A DNA stretch of 61,464 nt from Isosphaera sp. (lineage in GTDB: Bacteria > Planctomycetota > Planctomycetia > Gemmatales > Gemmataceae): positions 1-61,464 of the forward strand of contig PNKH01000038.1 of assembly GCA_013822345.1 (NCBI GenBank), written 5' to 3'. The notes beneath the pieces were generated by a model, which saw only the letters and a list, made by a program, of their open reading frames with translations, had not been told where the DNA came from and did no database searches. Positions 10,701 through 18,243 of the stretch are shown here, piece after piece; position 1 is the stretch's first letter, and the number at the start of each line of letters is the position of its first letter. A program made the position numbers and the translations under genes.

Positions 10701-11140
10701 ACATGATGCTGGCGCTCGTGCTGGAGCTGGAGGAATTCGACCGACGACCCGAGCTGATCCTGCCGCTGATCCCCATGCTCGAGTCGGCACCGCACCTTCC
10801 CGAGACGCTCCGCTGGCGCGCCGCGGCGCGAGCGCACGAGGCGGGCCGTTCGGATTTCGCCGCCCGTGTGCTCAGCGGCCGCAAATTAACGCGCCTTGTG
10901 CAAGCGATCGAGCGCCACGGCGTCTGCCCGTGCTGCTCGGAGCCGGCCCTGCGGACCCTGGCCGAACTGGACCCGACGACCGCCCTGAGGGCGCTCCGAC
11001 TGACACGTGAGAAAGGCGTTCGCAGCGACGAAGCGGAAGACGACGGCCGGCGCCGCCACCTGCTCGCGGCGGCCCACAGCCGCCTGGGGCGCGATGCACT
11101 GGCGGGGCGCTTGCGTCGTTCCAAGGCGGACAGCGCCTAG
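7796..11140 (+). CDS. Large uncharacterised protein (1114 aa)
   Basis: Long intact frame with strong coding bias. The N-terminal two thirds are mainly alpha-helical, rich in Leu, Arg and Ala, without membrane segments or a signal peptide. Around residues 810-890 a distinct alpha/beta region reads FDTCLSPDGGNFFSAIVNAVDINKRV and IVGRCLLAVTDLGRLLTFRVY, with a conserved-looking Cys and a repeated N-K-R-V-x-Y-A-R-D strand. Near the C-terminus there is a CPCC pair. I have seen similar long proteins with this NAxDxNKRVxYARD segment in Gemmata-like genomes but know no function. No operon partner: the next gene is on the opposite strand. Confidence 0.8.
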   Translation: MRPDNKYDRIRRVESSRARVHLTADLGWLGGFPVRQVPEGIVWRQCTPGQNPLGTEILVDRETIRRAEFTLNRLEHEYSQVLADVVRESAQWAGRVHRLLERFKAAIHSGEPLPARLPETIDAQPASVRNMRRDLLRRHPALEPLDGAFSWRLHLEPSAVRSTVVWLAGNARDILGLLANDSSLRPEEKWAWAMSLWHMAHQHGAERTARLIRYLGDPRLSETPFARDEYTQFLQLWARRLSRFQPDQQPDPMPELPTATLADQVHRVAIWIARQPKATQAQALDLFNLLVDDTLLDAWHTFADRVEAAVALARRMTGASTAGQFEPRATKTHAAFFNDLARKEVPDARLRELPGTLESLCTPAMRQVREELLRTLPCIPPDSGAERVRQDFCDAVLARASYLPGPRVATALGMFRQYLAGGDAHKLLDPWPGSRYRFSAIFTAGDNGPGHARGFFAALRSLIEQDTRLTAGDVDNVESLADELPDVTDVIACFLALKAAGLDNQSVASDSIRCAYRLRGHGVDFGACVVGLEKMDTESSAPVIRIVDALHAAGQLGIAAHLVRHGEYGPLIAAGRRLEVLRGLIDPGPAPDVAAVPQPAPEWLHRYPLALHEALTRLAAVTADAEPVAQRVLAKDLPPPEAVASEIAALQELLRTRPGNTHLESRLANRLACPSSGSAISPARLDNLRTRLELNASRLWIENWLRQTEEQVHAKLRTLLGGANIPDWVWNEANLRLVSAISTLEGRVRELGLQLIRRRCGPPPWDFHAEPANQEFLARLRERGVDPGPLVDPPADISIADAKGRRYQLGFERDPLEVLRMGEPFDTCLSPDGGNFFSAIVNAVDINKRVIYARDAEGTIVGRCLLAVTDLGRLLTFRVYSNIKDLDLRAAVSRFVDALARSMGTYVAKRGTVPTLVAPKWYDDGPQDLGSQFDFLTPGSPFREALATLPLPDLLPAIRAAFAPLPPDDMMLALVLELEEFDRRPELILPLIPMLESAPHLPETLRWRAAARAHEAGRSDFAARVLSGRKLTRLVQAIERHGVCPCCSEPALRTLAELDPTTALRALRLTREKGVRSDEAEDDGRRRHLLAAAHSRLGRDALAGRLRRSKADSA

Positions 11141-11142
11141 GA

Positions 11143-11239
11143 GTGCATCCGCCAAGTCGCCGAGAAGTCATCGCCTCGGAAGGCGAAGAGCATCATTGAC
11201 TTGCGTCGAAGCGTTTGCCGCCACACTTGGCGGATGCAC
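11143..11239. repeat. 97-bp MITE-like inverted-repeat element
   Basis: Perfect 15-bp inverted repeats at 11143-11157 and 11225-11239 (outer sequence GTGCATCCGCCAAGT) bound a 67-bp interior. It begins 3 nt after the stop of the 1114-residue gene. The size and structure fit a miniature inverted-repeat element or a collapsed IS end pair; it could also serve as a bidirectional transcription barrier. No ORF inside. Confidence 0.55.
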
Positions 11240-11513
11240 CATTTAGTCACGAGACCAATTCTCGCAATTGCCCATACCACTTGGAGCCTCGCATTCCGTT
11301 CCGAACTGGCCCGATGACACGGTGACCAGCGCTGCAAAGTGGCGAGTCGGCAAACGTGAGGTGCGCGATTCAGCAAAGCGCCAACCGCATTGACTCTTCT
11401 TCGTGCGTGTAGCCCTCGTGATCGACACGGGCACGTAGTCCACAAAGAAAGCCGCTCTTCAGTCGTAGTTCTTGCCTGCTCGGGTCCGACACACCGAGAG
11501 GTCCTTCTCCCCC
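11240..11513. other. Intergenic region without recognised gene
   Basis: Convergent gap between the 1114-residue gene and the leftward DsbA-family gene, beyond the 97-bp element. Short frames on both strands show no recognisable family or ribosome binding site. Confidence 0.5.
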
Positions 11514-12191
11514 TCAACACCCCCGCTGCCCCGGCGCCCGGTCGAACTTGCACGCTTTGCATTCCCCGGCCGCGGTCGCCTGCTCGAACGCCGCCCGGAA
11601 CGGCTCCGGAGCTTGGGCGCCGGACAGGGCGATGGCATCGTTAATGACGAAGAACGGCACACCGGAGACGCCGAGCCGCTGGCCGGTCATCTCCCGTTCG
11701 CGGACCTCGGCCGCACCGCGGTCGCCCGCGAGCAGTTCGTCCACGTCAGCTCGACCGATCCCGCCCTCGACCGCCACTGCCGCAAGCACAGCACGGTCGG
11801 ACAAGTCTCGGCCTTCGGTGAAGTACGCCTTGAAGAGTGCCTCCACCACGGCGTCCTGCACGCCCTTCTCGTCTGCCAGCCAGATGAGCCGGTGCGCGTC
11901 GAACGTGTTCGGGGTGCGGGCCATCTTCTCGGCGTGGAACGCTAGGCCCTCGCCGGAGAACGCCCGGCCGACCTGAGCGTCCAGTTCGAGCGACCGCTCC
12001 CAGCTCCCGAACTTCTTGATCCGGTACGCCCGCCGCTCGGCACCCTCCGGAGGCATGCTCGGGTTCAATTCGAACGGGTGCCAGCGGACCGTCGCGGTCC
12101 GGCCCGTCAGCGCGATGCCCTTCTCCAGACGTCGCTTCCCGATGTAGCACCACGGGCAGATCACGTCCGAGTACACGTCGATGGTAATCAT
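11514..12191 (-). CDS. DsbA-family oxidoreductase (FrnE-like)
   Basis: 225-residue thioredoxin-fold protein of the DsbA/FrnE group. The active-site CPWC is at residues 12-15 directly after the first beta strand (MITIDVYSDVICPWCYIGK), the inserted helical domain follows, and the cis-Pro region reads GVSGVPFFVINDAIALSGAQ near residue 180. No signal peptide, so it is cytoplasmic, as for FrnE. Predicted thiol oxidoreductase or isomerase; some relatives act in polyketide biosynthesis. The isochorismatase-like gene lies upstream in the same direction. Confidence 0.92.
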   Translation of the reverse strand: MITIDVYSDVICPWCYIGKRRLEKGIALTGRTATVRWHPFELNPSMPPEGAERRAYRIKKFGSWERSLELDAQVGRAFSGEGLAFHAEKMARTPNTFDAHRLIWLADEKGVQDAVVEALFKAYFTEGRDLSDRAVLAAVAVEGGIGRADVDELLAGDRGAAEVREREMTGQRLGVSGVPFFVINDAIALSGAQAPEPFRAAFEQATAAGECKACKFDRAPGQRGC

Positions 12192-12215
12192 CGCTGTCTC
12201 CTCTCCCTGCCGCCG

Positions 12216-12776
12216 TTACGTGCTGGGTGCCGCCGCGAGGTATTCTTCCGTCGAGACCAGCTTGGCGTAGCCGAACTGGAGGGCGGCCATGAACGCGGCG
12301 TGCACTTGCGAGGCGGGGACGACCGCGCCCTCGAACTCCTGGTCGCGCGTGGCGCAGGCGTCGTGAACGACGACGCACTTATACCCGAGGTCGCTCGCGG
12401 CCCGCGTACCCGCGTCCACGCACATGTGGCTCATCGCCCCGCAGATCACCACCTCCTCGACTCCCTGCCGGTCCAGAATCTCCTTCAGGTCCGTCTCGCG
12501 GAACGAGTTGACGTGGTGCTTCAGGACGACGGGCTCGCCGTCGAGGCACTTCACCTTCGGGTGGATCTGCGCCCCGGCCGACCCGGGGGTGAAGAACGGG
12601 GAGTCGGCGGAGGGGAACTCGTGCCGCACGTGGACGACCAGATCGCCGACGACCCGTGCCTTCGCCAGCAACTTCGCCGCGTTGTCGGCGGCCACTTCGA
12701 TCCCGCTCAGCGTCCACTTCCCGCCGGGGAAGTAGTCGTTCTGGACGTCGATCAGAACCAGTGCTCGCTTCGGCAT
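12216..12776 (-). CDS. Isochorismatase-family cysteine hydrolase
   Basis: 186-residue cysteine hydrolase. LVLIDVQNDYFPGG near the N-terminus supplies the catalytic Asp, a Lys follows in the central VVLKHHVNSF region, and the nucleophile Cys sits in GAMSHMCVDAGTRAASDLGY. Family members hydrolyse isochorismate, nicotinamide or related amides; which one cannot be read here. I chose the ATG at 12776 (MPKRALV) with AGGAAAGG upstream rather than an in-frame start at 12827. Located 24 bp upstream of the DsbA-family gene and probably cotranscribed. Confidence 0.9.
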   Translation of the reverse strand: MPKRALVLIDVQNDYFPGGKWTLSGIEVAADNAAKLLAKARVVGDLVVHVRHEFPSADSPFFTPGSAGAQIHPKVKCLDGEPVVLKHHVNSFRETDLKEILDRQGVEEVVICGAMSHMCVDAGTRAASDLGYKCVVVHDACATRDQEFEGAVVPASQVHAAFMAALQFGYAKLVSTEEYLAAAPST

Positions 12777-12891
12777 GTTCGCCTTTCCTGCTGTGACGGC
12801 GGCTCGGACGTCTCGTGGGCCGGTCACGTGTAGCCCGTGTTTCGGACGCGAGTTATTATACTTCCATCACAATGCGCGGCCTACCGAGACG

Positions 12892-14000
12892 ATGATGGAC
12901 GCCCGACTCCGAACACTTCTGGCCGCTTTCGCCCGAGCCGGGGAGCCCGAGCCTGCCGACCTCGTTTCCGCGCTGCAGCGACTGCCGGAACCCGGTGCCC
13001 GGCCGTCACCATGGGGAGCCTGGACGCTGATCGGGCTGGCCCGTCACCGGGGGCGGCAACTCTGGGTCGCCGACATCATCCGCACCCGGCTGCGGGGCAC
13101 GCCGTCGGATCTCGCGGCCGTCGGAGCACTGGGGACCCCGAGGGCGTTCCGCAACTCGGGCCCGTGCCGGGGATGCCCGAGTGGGAGTACTACTTCCACG
13201 GGTGTGGGTGCTGCATTACCCACAAGGTCGACGGCGACCGGATCGGTGTCGACTTCTTCGGCGACGCAGCTGAGTACTTCGACAGCTACTTTTACAAGAA
13301 CTACCTCGACTCCCTCCGGTCGCCCGAGCCTCCCGAGCAACGGTTGCGGGAACTGCACCCGGCGGCCCGAGCCGTCACCCTCGCCATCGCCGACTGCTTA
13401 CGGCCGGGGCGTTGACGCCGCTGGAAGGCCGCGACTCCCACCCCTACCGCCTCGCCGATGAGGTAATTGCCGCACTCGACGCGATCGACACCTTCTGTTC
13501 CGCGTGGGCTGACGCGAGCCGACGCCTCTGGTTGGCGGCCTTGATCGGGGACTGGCTGGCGGCGGACGAGTGCGCCGCGGGGAGCCCGGAACTGACCGCC
13601 TTCACCGGCCCACGGGCCGAACGGTGCCGGGAGCTCTGGTGGCAGCGGCTGCGCCGGAATCTCGATGTGTCCTTCACGGGAGCCGACGCTCTGCAGGCGC
13701 TCGCCGACCTGAAGGCGCCGGACCTCGACCTGCGGTTGCAAGATGCTCTCGGTGGTCCGCCGAGCGGGACGATTTCGGCGGCCCTGGACGTGATCGGGGA
13801 AGCTGGACGAGCCCCGCTGGTGCGACCGCCTCTATGAGGTATTCTCCTGAGTCGATCCGGCGGCCCAAGCCCCGCAGCCGCACATCTGGATGACCGCGCT
13901 CAAGTTTCTGCTCCGCCACGGCCACCGCAAGGCGGAGATGATCGCCGCGTTGACCCGAGCCGACCGGACGGAAATCGGCGAGGCGGCCGATCGGCTCGAT
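12892..14000 (+). pseudogene. Multiply frameshifted uncharacterised gene
   Basis: Coding signal moves through all three frames on one strand. It starts MMDARLRTLLAAFARAGEP at 12892, shifts near 13125-13160 into MPEWEYYFHGCGCCITHKVD (about 13170-13400, resembling small immunity-like DUF6896 proteins), shifts again near 13410 into YRLADEVIAALDAIDTFCSA, and again near 13800 to end LYEVFS at the TGA at 13848-13850. The same frame past that TGA still reads IWMTALKFLLRHGHRKAEM up to about 14000, so that TGA may itself be a nonsense mutation. The 3' end abuts, in opposite orientation, the remnant of another broken gene. Confidence 0.6.
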
Positions 14001-14153
14001 CTTCCACTCTCGCCACTTCCACGAGTCGCTTTCCTTCGCGCATCGCTCGCCGTCGTACAGGCGTGGCAAGTGAAACAGCTCGCGCTTCTTCTTGATCAGC
14101 GTCTGCATGCTCATGCCCGGGTCGCACCAGGTCACGAACCCTTTGGTCGCGAT

Positions 14154-15612
14154 GTAACCGTTCATCTCCCAGACGAGGCGCGGCTGACTCGCGCTGATTT
14201 TGCTACGCTCACGGTATGGCCGCACCGGTTTGCCCAGGATGCCACGAGCGGGACGCCCGCATCGCCGAGTTGGAGGCGAGACTCCTCGCCCTCGAAGGGC
14301 AACTGCGTGACCTGACCGACCGGATCAACCCACCCCCGCCACGGACTCCGACCCCGCAACCGCCCGCACCCGGCAAGACGCCGACCGGCAAGAAGCCGGG
14401 TGGGCAGCCCGGCCACCCGCCCCACCCGAAGATCCACGTGCCCCCCGAACGGGTCGACGTGGTCGTCCCGTTCATTCCCGGCCGGTGCCGGTCCTGCCAG
14501 ACGCCACTGCCGCAGACGGCCGGTCCGGGCGACCCCGCCCCGACCCGGCACCAGGTGGCCGAGTTGCCCGCCGTGGCGGCCCAGATCACCGAGTACCAGG
14601 GCCACTACCGGACCTGCCCGTGCTGCGAGCAGGTGACCCACGCCCCGATCCCCGCCCACCTCCGCGCACACAGCGTCGGGCCGCAACTGGCGGCCACCCT
14701 GTCGTACCTCGCCGGGTGCCACGGCGTCAGTAAGCGGGGCGTCGAGGAGATCGCCGGGGCGGTGTTCGACGCCCCGGTCGGACTGGGGACGGTGGCCAAC
14801 CTGGAGCAGGAGATGAGCCGGGCGTTGATCTCGGCCCACCAGGAGGCCCGGGCCGCGATCGCCGCCGCGGCGGTCAAGCACGTCGATGAGACGGGGTGGA
14901 AGCAGGCCGGGAAGAAGCGGTGGCTGTGGGCCGCCGCGACGGCCCGGGTGGCGGCCTTCGTCATCCACCCCCGGCGGAACGTGGTGGCGCTGAAGCAACT
15001 CGTCGGGGAGAACACGACCGGGATCCTGTGTAGCGACCGGTGGTGCGTGTACGACGAGTGGCCGGTGCTGCGGCGGCAGGTGTGCTGGGCTCACTTGAAG
15101 CGGAACTGGGAGAAGCAGGCCGAGCGGGGCGGGAAGGCGGCGGTCGTCGGTCGGGCGTGCCTGGGCGTCGAGCGGCGGGCGTTCGAGTTGTGGTACCTGT
15201 TCCGGGGCGGGCGCTGCACCCGCGGGGAGATGGACGAGCGGATGGTGCCGCTGATCCTGGAGTTGTTGGAGGTCCTCCGGGCCGGTCGCCGCAGCCGCGA
15301 CCGCAAGCTGTCGCGCTTCTGCGCCCGGATCCTGGGCGTGTACGCGGCCCTGTGGACGTTCGTCGTGGCGGAGGGCGTGGAGCCGACGAACAACCACGCC
15401 GAGCGGGTGCAGCGGCGGGCGGTGCTGTGGCGGCGGCGTTCGTTCGGCTGCCACAGCGCGGCCGGGTGCCGGTTCGTGGAGCGGGTGCTGACGGCCGTGC
15501 AGACCCTGCGGCTTCAGAATCGCTCCGTGCTGGAGTTCCTGTACAAGACCGTCCAGGCGCATCGCGGTGGGCTCCAAGCCCCACGCCTGATCGAGGCCGG
15601 ATGAACGGTTAC
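14154..15612 (+). mobile_element. IS66-family insertion sequence, 1459 bp
   Basis: Ends are perfect 13-bp inverted repeats (GTAACCGTTCATC at 14154-14166 and its complement at 15600-15612); the GTAA end is typical of IS66. Flanking 8-bp direct repeats GTCGCGAT at 14146-14153 and 15613-15620 are the target duplication, whose length is also typical of IS66. The element carries only a tnpC-type transposase, without tnpA and tnpB, as in the short single-gene IS66 relatives. The intact repeats, duplication and transposase suggest recent insertion. Confidence 0.92.
14216..15604 (+). CDS. IS66-family transposase
   Basis: 462-residue DDE transposase. Order: N-terminal zinc-binding and coiled segment (CPGCHERDARIAELEARL), a Pro-rich linker with GKKPGGQPGHPPHP, a CRSCQ...CPCCEQ zinc motif near residues 90-135, then the DDE core with HVDETGWK (first Asp), CSDRWCVYDEWPV (second Asp) and EPTNNHAERVQRRAVLWRR (Glu region). 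All typical IS66 TnpC blocks are present and uninterrupted, so the protein is probably active. The stop is 8 bp inside the right end of the element. Confidence 0.95.
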   Translation: MAAPVCPGCHERDARIAELEARLLALEGQLRDLTDRINPPPPRTPTPQPPAPGKTPTGKKPGGQPGHPPHPKIHVPPERVDVVVPFIPGRCRSCQTPLPQTAGPGDPAPTRHQVAELPAVAAQITEYQGHYRTCPCCEQVTHAPIPAHLRAHSVGPQLAATLSYLAGCHGVSKRGVEEIAGAVFDAPVGLGTVANLEQEMSRALISAHQEARAAIAAAAVKHVDETGWKQAGKKRWLWAAATARVAAFVIHPRRNVVALKQLVGENTTGILCSDRWCVYDEWPVLRRQVCWAHLKRNWEKQAERGGKAAVVGRACLGVERRAFELWYLFRGGRCTRGEMDERMVPLILELLEVLRAGRRSRDRKLSRFCARILGVYAALWTFVVAEGVEPTNNHAERVQRRAVLWRRRSFGCHSAAGCRFVERVLTAVQTLRLQNRSVLEFLYKTVQAHRGGLQAPRLIEAG

Positions 15613-15743
15613 GTCGCGATCGGCGGGGGTGGCGGTTCGTACGGGCCGGGGAGCGAGAACATCGCGTGAACGTCTTGCGGGGAGAGGACGCCCTTCGGCA
15701 GCGGTTCCGCCTTGGGCTTCTTCGGGGTTCGCGTCTTCGCCAT

Positions 15744-16283
15744 GACAGGTCTCCGGTGGGTGAAATGAACCGGAGCGACAGTTCCACAGTTCCACCGGAG
15801 GCGCAACTACCCGCGAGCAATCTGTCAGCTTGGCACTAAGTGTGGCAGCCGCAGCCGATCTGACAGCCGTATGGGAGTGGCGGTATGTGTAGAGGGTGTG
15901 AAGACAAATCCGAAGTGCTTTGCCAAACGTAACTTACGAAAAATCCGCGGACGAGTGCCCAGAACGGCACCCGACGTGCGTATAATGGCCGCAACACGGT
16001 CTACCGCTTGCGCAGTATCCTTATTGGTACTACGGCAGAGATATAGGACGAGTTCATCGCGGCAACAATTAATTCCGCGAAACCGGCCCAATCGTGTTCC
16101 GGGGCACAGTTGCGCCCGCCCCGGCCGACGGCGTGACGGAGTACCCGACGAGCCCGGCCGCCCCACCTCTCAGGCGACCCGCCCGCCCCTCCCATTCACC
16201 CCGCCCAGTCTGCGAGTTCATCCGTAACGCCGGACCACGGGTCCGCGCGGCCAGCCGCTGTTGAGGCTCAGGGGACCCCGTTG
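15744..16283. other. 540-bp intergenic region
   Basis: No convincing gene. A TATAAT hexamer occurs at 15981-15986 on the plus strand, about 300 bp before the membrane-protein gene, but no good -35 stands 16-18 nt upstream. The last 120 bp are C-rich. The promoter of the rightward 16.3-19.2 kb genes must lie in this gap. Confidence 0.4.
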
Positions 16284-17105
16284 ATGACTTTCCCGTTCTC
16301 GCCCTACGACTTTTTCGGCTACTTGGTCGGTGGGTTCCTGGTCATCCTGTCGGTCGAGCGCGCGACAGGGGAACACTGGGTTTACGACCAAGATCTGAAG
16401 ATCACCACCGCCGCGTTCTGGGTCGGCGGCGCATACATCATCGGCCACATCGTCGCCAACATCTCCTCCTTCTTCATCGAGCACAAACTCGTCCGCGGCG
16501 TCATCGGCTGCCCCGAAGACCTGCTGTTCACCGACGAGCCGAAGGCACCGGACCGCCCGCCGCTGAAGGCGCGTCTGGGGATGAAGGATTGGTGGCTCAG
16601 TTGGTTCAACCCGCGGGCGTGGTACCGCTGGGCGTTTCCGGTCGGGTGGCGGCGCGGGGTGTTCCCGATCTACTTCAAGCCGCTGCCGAAGGAAACCCGC
16701 GAGCGCGTGATCAAGCGGTCGACCAAGGAGGGCTTCGACAAGCCCGGCCGCGCCCTGTTCTACCACTGCCACGCGATCGTCAAGCGGGACAAGACCGCGT
16801 TCGACAGGATGACGTCCTTCATCAACGTCTACGGGCTCTGCCGCAACGTCTGCATGGCCGGGCTGGTCGCCGCCGTGGCACTCGTCTGCGGGGCCTGCCA
16901 GGACCTGCGCGTGGTCGGGTGGCACATCGAGGGCGAGCCGAACCGGCCGCTGCTCTGGTGGGCGGCGGCCGCGGTCGCGGTGTCGGTCGGGATGCTGTAC
17001 CGCTACCTGAAGTTCTTCCGCCACTACACGTCGGAGATGTTCGTGTCCTTCGCCGAGCCGGGCGAACAGCCGAAGCCGGTCGCCGATCAACCCAAGCAAC
17101 CCTGA
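16284..17105 (+). CDS. Membrane protein of unknown function
   Basis: 273-residue protein. A hydrophobic N-terminal segment (FFGYLVGGFLVILSV) and another around 45-65 (AYIIGHIVANISSFF) are followed by a soluble basic middle region with several W/R-rich stretches, then two segments near 185-205 and 225-245. It is therefore probably an inner-membrane protein with four helices and a cytoplasmic loop. No family recognised. First of the rightward genes: 11 bp before the first metallo-beta-lactamase gene, so cotranscribed. The ATG at 16284 has AGGGGA upstream. Confidence 0.8.
   Translation: MTFPFSPYDFFGYLVGGFLVILSVERATGEHWVYDQDLKITTAAFWVGGAYIIGHIVANISSFFIEHKLVRGVIGCPEDLLFTDEPKAPDRPPLKARLGMKDWWLSWFNPRAWYRWAFPVGWRRGVFPIYFKPLPKETRERVIKRSTKEGFDKPGRALFYHCHAIVKRDKTAFDRMTSFINVYGLCRNVCMAGLVAAVALVCGACQDLRVVGWHIEGEPNRPLLWWAAAAVAVSVGMLYRYLKFFRHYTSEMFVSFAEPGEQPKPVADQPKQP
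17088..17100 (+). repeat. 13-bp direct repeat before MBL gene 1
   Basis: CAACCCAAGCAAC, repeated exactly at 18212-18224 before MBL gene 2. Each copy is followed within a few bases by a GAGG ribosome-binding element, as if the translation initiation region had been duplicated with the gene. Confidence 0.6.
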
Positions 17106-17116
17106 GGATTCTGTCG

Positions 17117-18154
17117 ATGCCGAGGGTCCATTTCCTGAACGTCAACGACGGCGATTGCTCGATCATCGAGCATCTCTCCGGTCACGTTACCGTGATTGAC
17201 GTAAGCGCCGCGAAGAAGCCCGCCGAGAAGGTCGCGGCCGCCACGGCCAATTACAGCATGCTGGAGTCCATCCTTAAGTCGTTCAGCGAGCACTCGAAGA
17301 CGGCCGGCGTGTACGGCAACTTCAACCGCAGCGAGTACCCCGATGACCCCATCGCGTACCTGAAGGACCGGGGCCTCACGTCCGTCTTCCGGTTCATCTC
17401 CACCCACCCGGACATGGACCACCTCGACGGCATCAAGCCGTTCTTCGAGGCGTTCAGCCCCACGAACTTTTGGGACACGGACAACACCAAGGAGCTGGGG
17501 GAGTTCACCGAAGGGCGGTACGACCCTGCCGACTGGGAGTTCTACACGTCCTTGCGGGACGGGAAACCGACGAACAACCCGAAGCGGTTGGTGCTGCATT
17601 CCGGCGCGGCGGGAAAGTACTTCAACCAGGACGAGAAGGGCGAGGGCGGCGGGGACGGCCTGCAGATCCTCGCCCCGACCCCGGAACTGGTGACGGCCGC
17701 GAACGAGGCGGGCGACTGGAATGATTCGTCGTACGTGGTGTTGTACAGGACGGGCAACAAGCGAATCCTCTTCAGCGGCGACTCCCACGACGAAACCTGG
17801 GAACACATCCTCGACAAGTGGGAGAAGCAGGTGACCGGCGTGGACGTGCTCATCGCGCCGCACCACGGACGGGACTCGGGTCGCGACTACGAGTTCCTGG
17901 ACATCGTGAAGCCGCGGCTGACGTTGTTCGGCAACGCCCCGTCCGAGCACCTGGCCTACGACGAGTGGAACAGCCGCGACCTGCTGTTCGTCACCAACAA
18001 CCAAGCGGGCACCGTCATCCTGAACGTCGCGGACAACAACCTCGACGTCTTCGTCAACCATAAGCCGTTCGCGGAGTCGTTCGTCAAGGACAGGGACTAC
18101 GAGACGTACTACGACGCGAACTCCCGGGGCTGGTTCATCGGCCGGCTGAAGTGA
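17117..18154 (+). CDS. Metallo-beta-lactamase-fold hydrolase 1 (ComEC/Rec2-like)
   Basis: 345-residue MBL-fold protein of the ComEC/Rec2-like subgroup. The metal motif HxDxDH is at 97-102 (STHPDMDHLDG), FSGDSHDE provides the next ligand region and IAPHHGRDSG the late His pair, so a two-metal phosphoesterase or nuclease site appears complete. No membrane segments, so it is a stand-alone hydrolase unlike ComEC itself. Start ATG follows a GAGG element. It lies between the membrane protein and a second, divergent MBL gene; such MBL proteins are frequent in defence and signalling islands, but the substrate is unknown. Confidence 0.88.
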   Translation: MPRVHFLNVNDGDCSIIEHLSGHVTVIDVSAAKKPAEKVAAATANYSMLESILKSFSEHSKTAGVYGNFNRSEYPDDPIAYLKDRGLTSVFRFISTHPDMDHLDGIKPFFEAFSPTNFWDTDNTKELGEFTEGRYDPADWEFYTSLRDGKPTNNPKRLVLHSGAAGKYFNQDEKGEGGGDGLQILAPTPELVTAANEAGDWNDSSYVVLYRTGNKRILFSGDSHDETWEHILDKWEKQVTGVDVLIAPHHGRDSGRDYEFLDIVKPRLTLFGNAPSEHLAYDEWNSRDLLFVTNNQAGTVILNVADNNLDVFVNHKPFAESFVKDRDYETYYDANSRGWFIGRLK

Positions 18155-18211
18155 ATCCCGCGATCAAGACGCTCCCGAGGACCGTGAGCGGGCCGAACAT
18201 GGCCCGCCCGC

Positions 18212-18224
18212 CAACCCAAGCAAC
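18212..18224 (+). repeat. 13-bp direct repeat before MBL gene 2
   Basis: Second copy of the block at 17088-17100; supports the ATG at 18244 as the start of MBL 2. Confidence 0.6.
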
Positions 18225-18243
18225 ACCGAGGCCCAAGACTGCG

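Larger units (their letters stand above)
13995..15743 (-). pseudogene. Small gene disrupted by IS66 insertion
   Basis: The leftward frame begins at the ATG at 15743 (MAKTRTPKKPKAEP), runs to the IS66 right edge and continues without a stop on the far side at 14145 as KGFVTWCDPGMSMQTLIKKK and RELFHLPRLYDGERC. Removing the IS and one 8-bp copy gives a continuous reading frame through codon 44. With the IS present the first part terminates at a TAA supplied by the IS end. The 3' end is also lost: after about 13995 the frame runs into the antisense of the neighbouring pseudogene. Function unknown; a small basic, Pro-rich N-terminus is followed by a compact domain. Confidence 0.65.

Noticed and set aside
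15981-15986. TATAAT hexamer as promoter of the 16.3 kb operon
   Set aside because: No acceptable -35 at the right spacing and it is about 300 bp from the gene.
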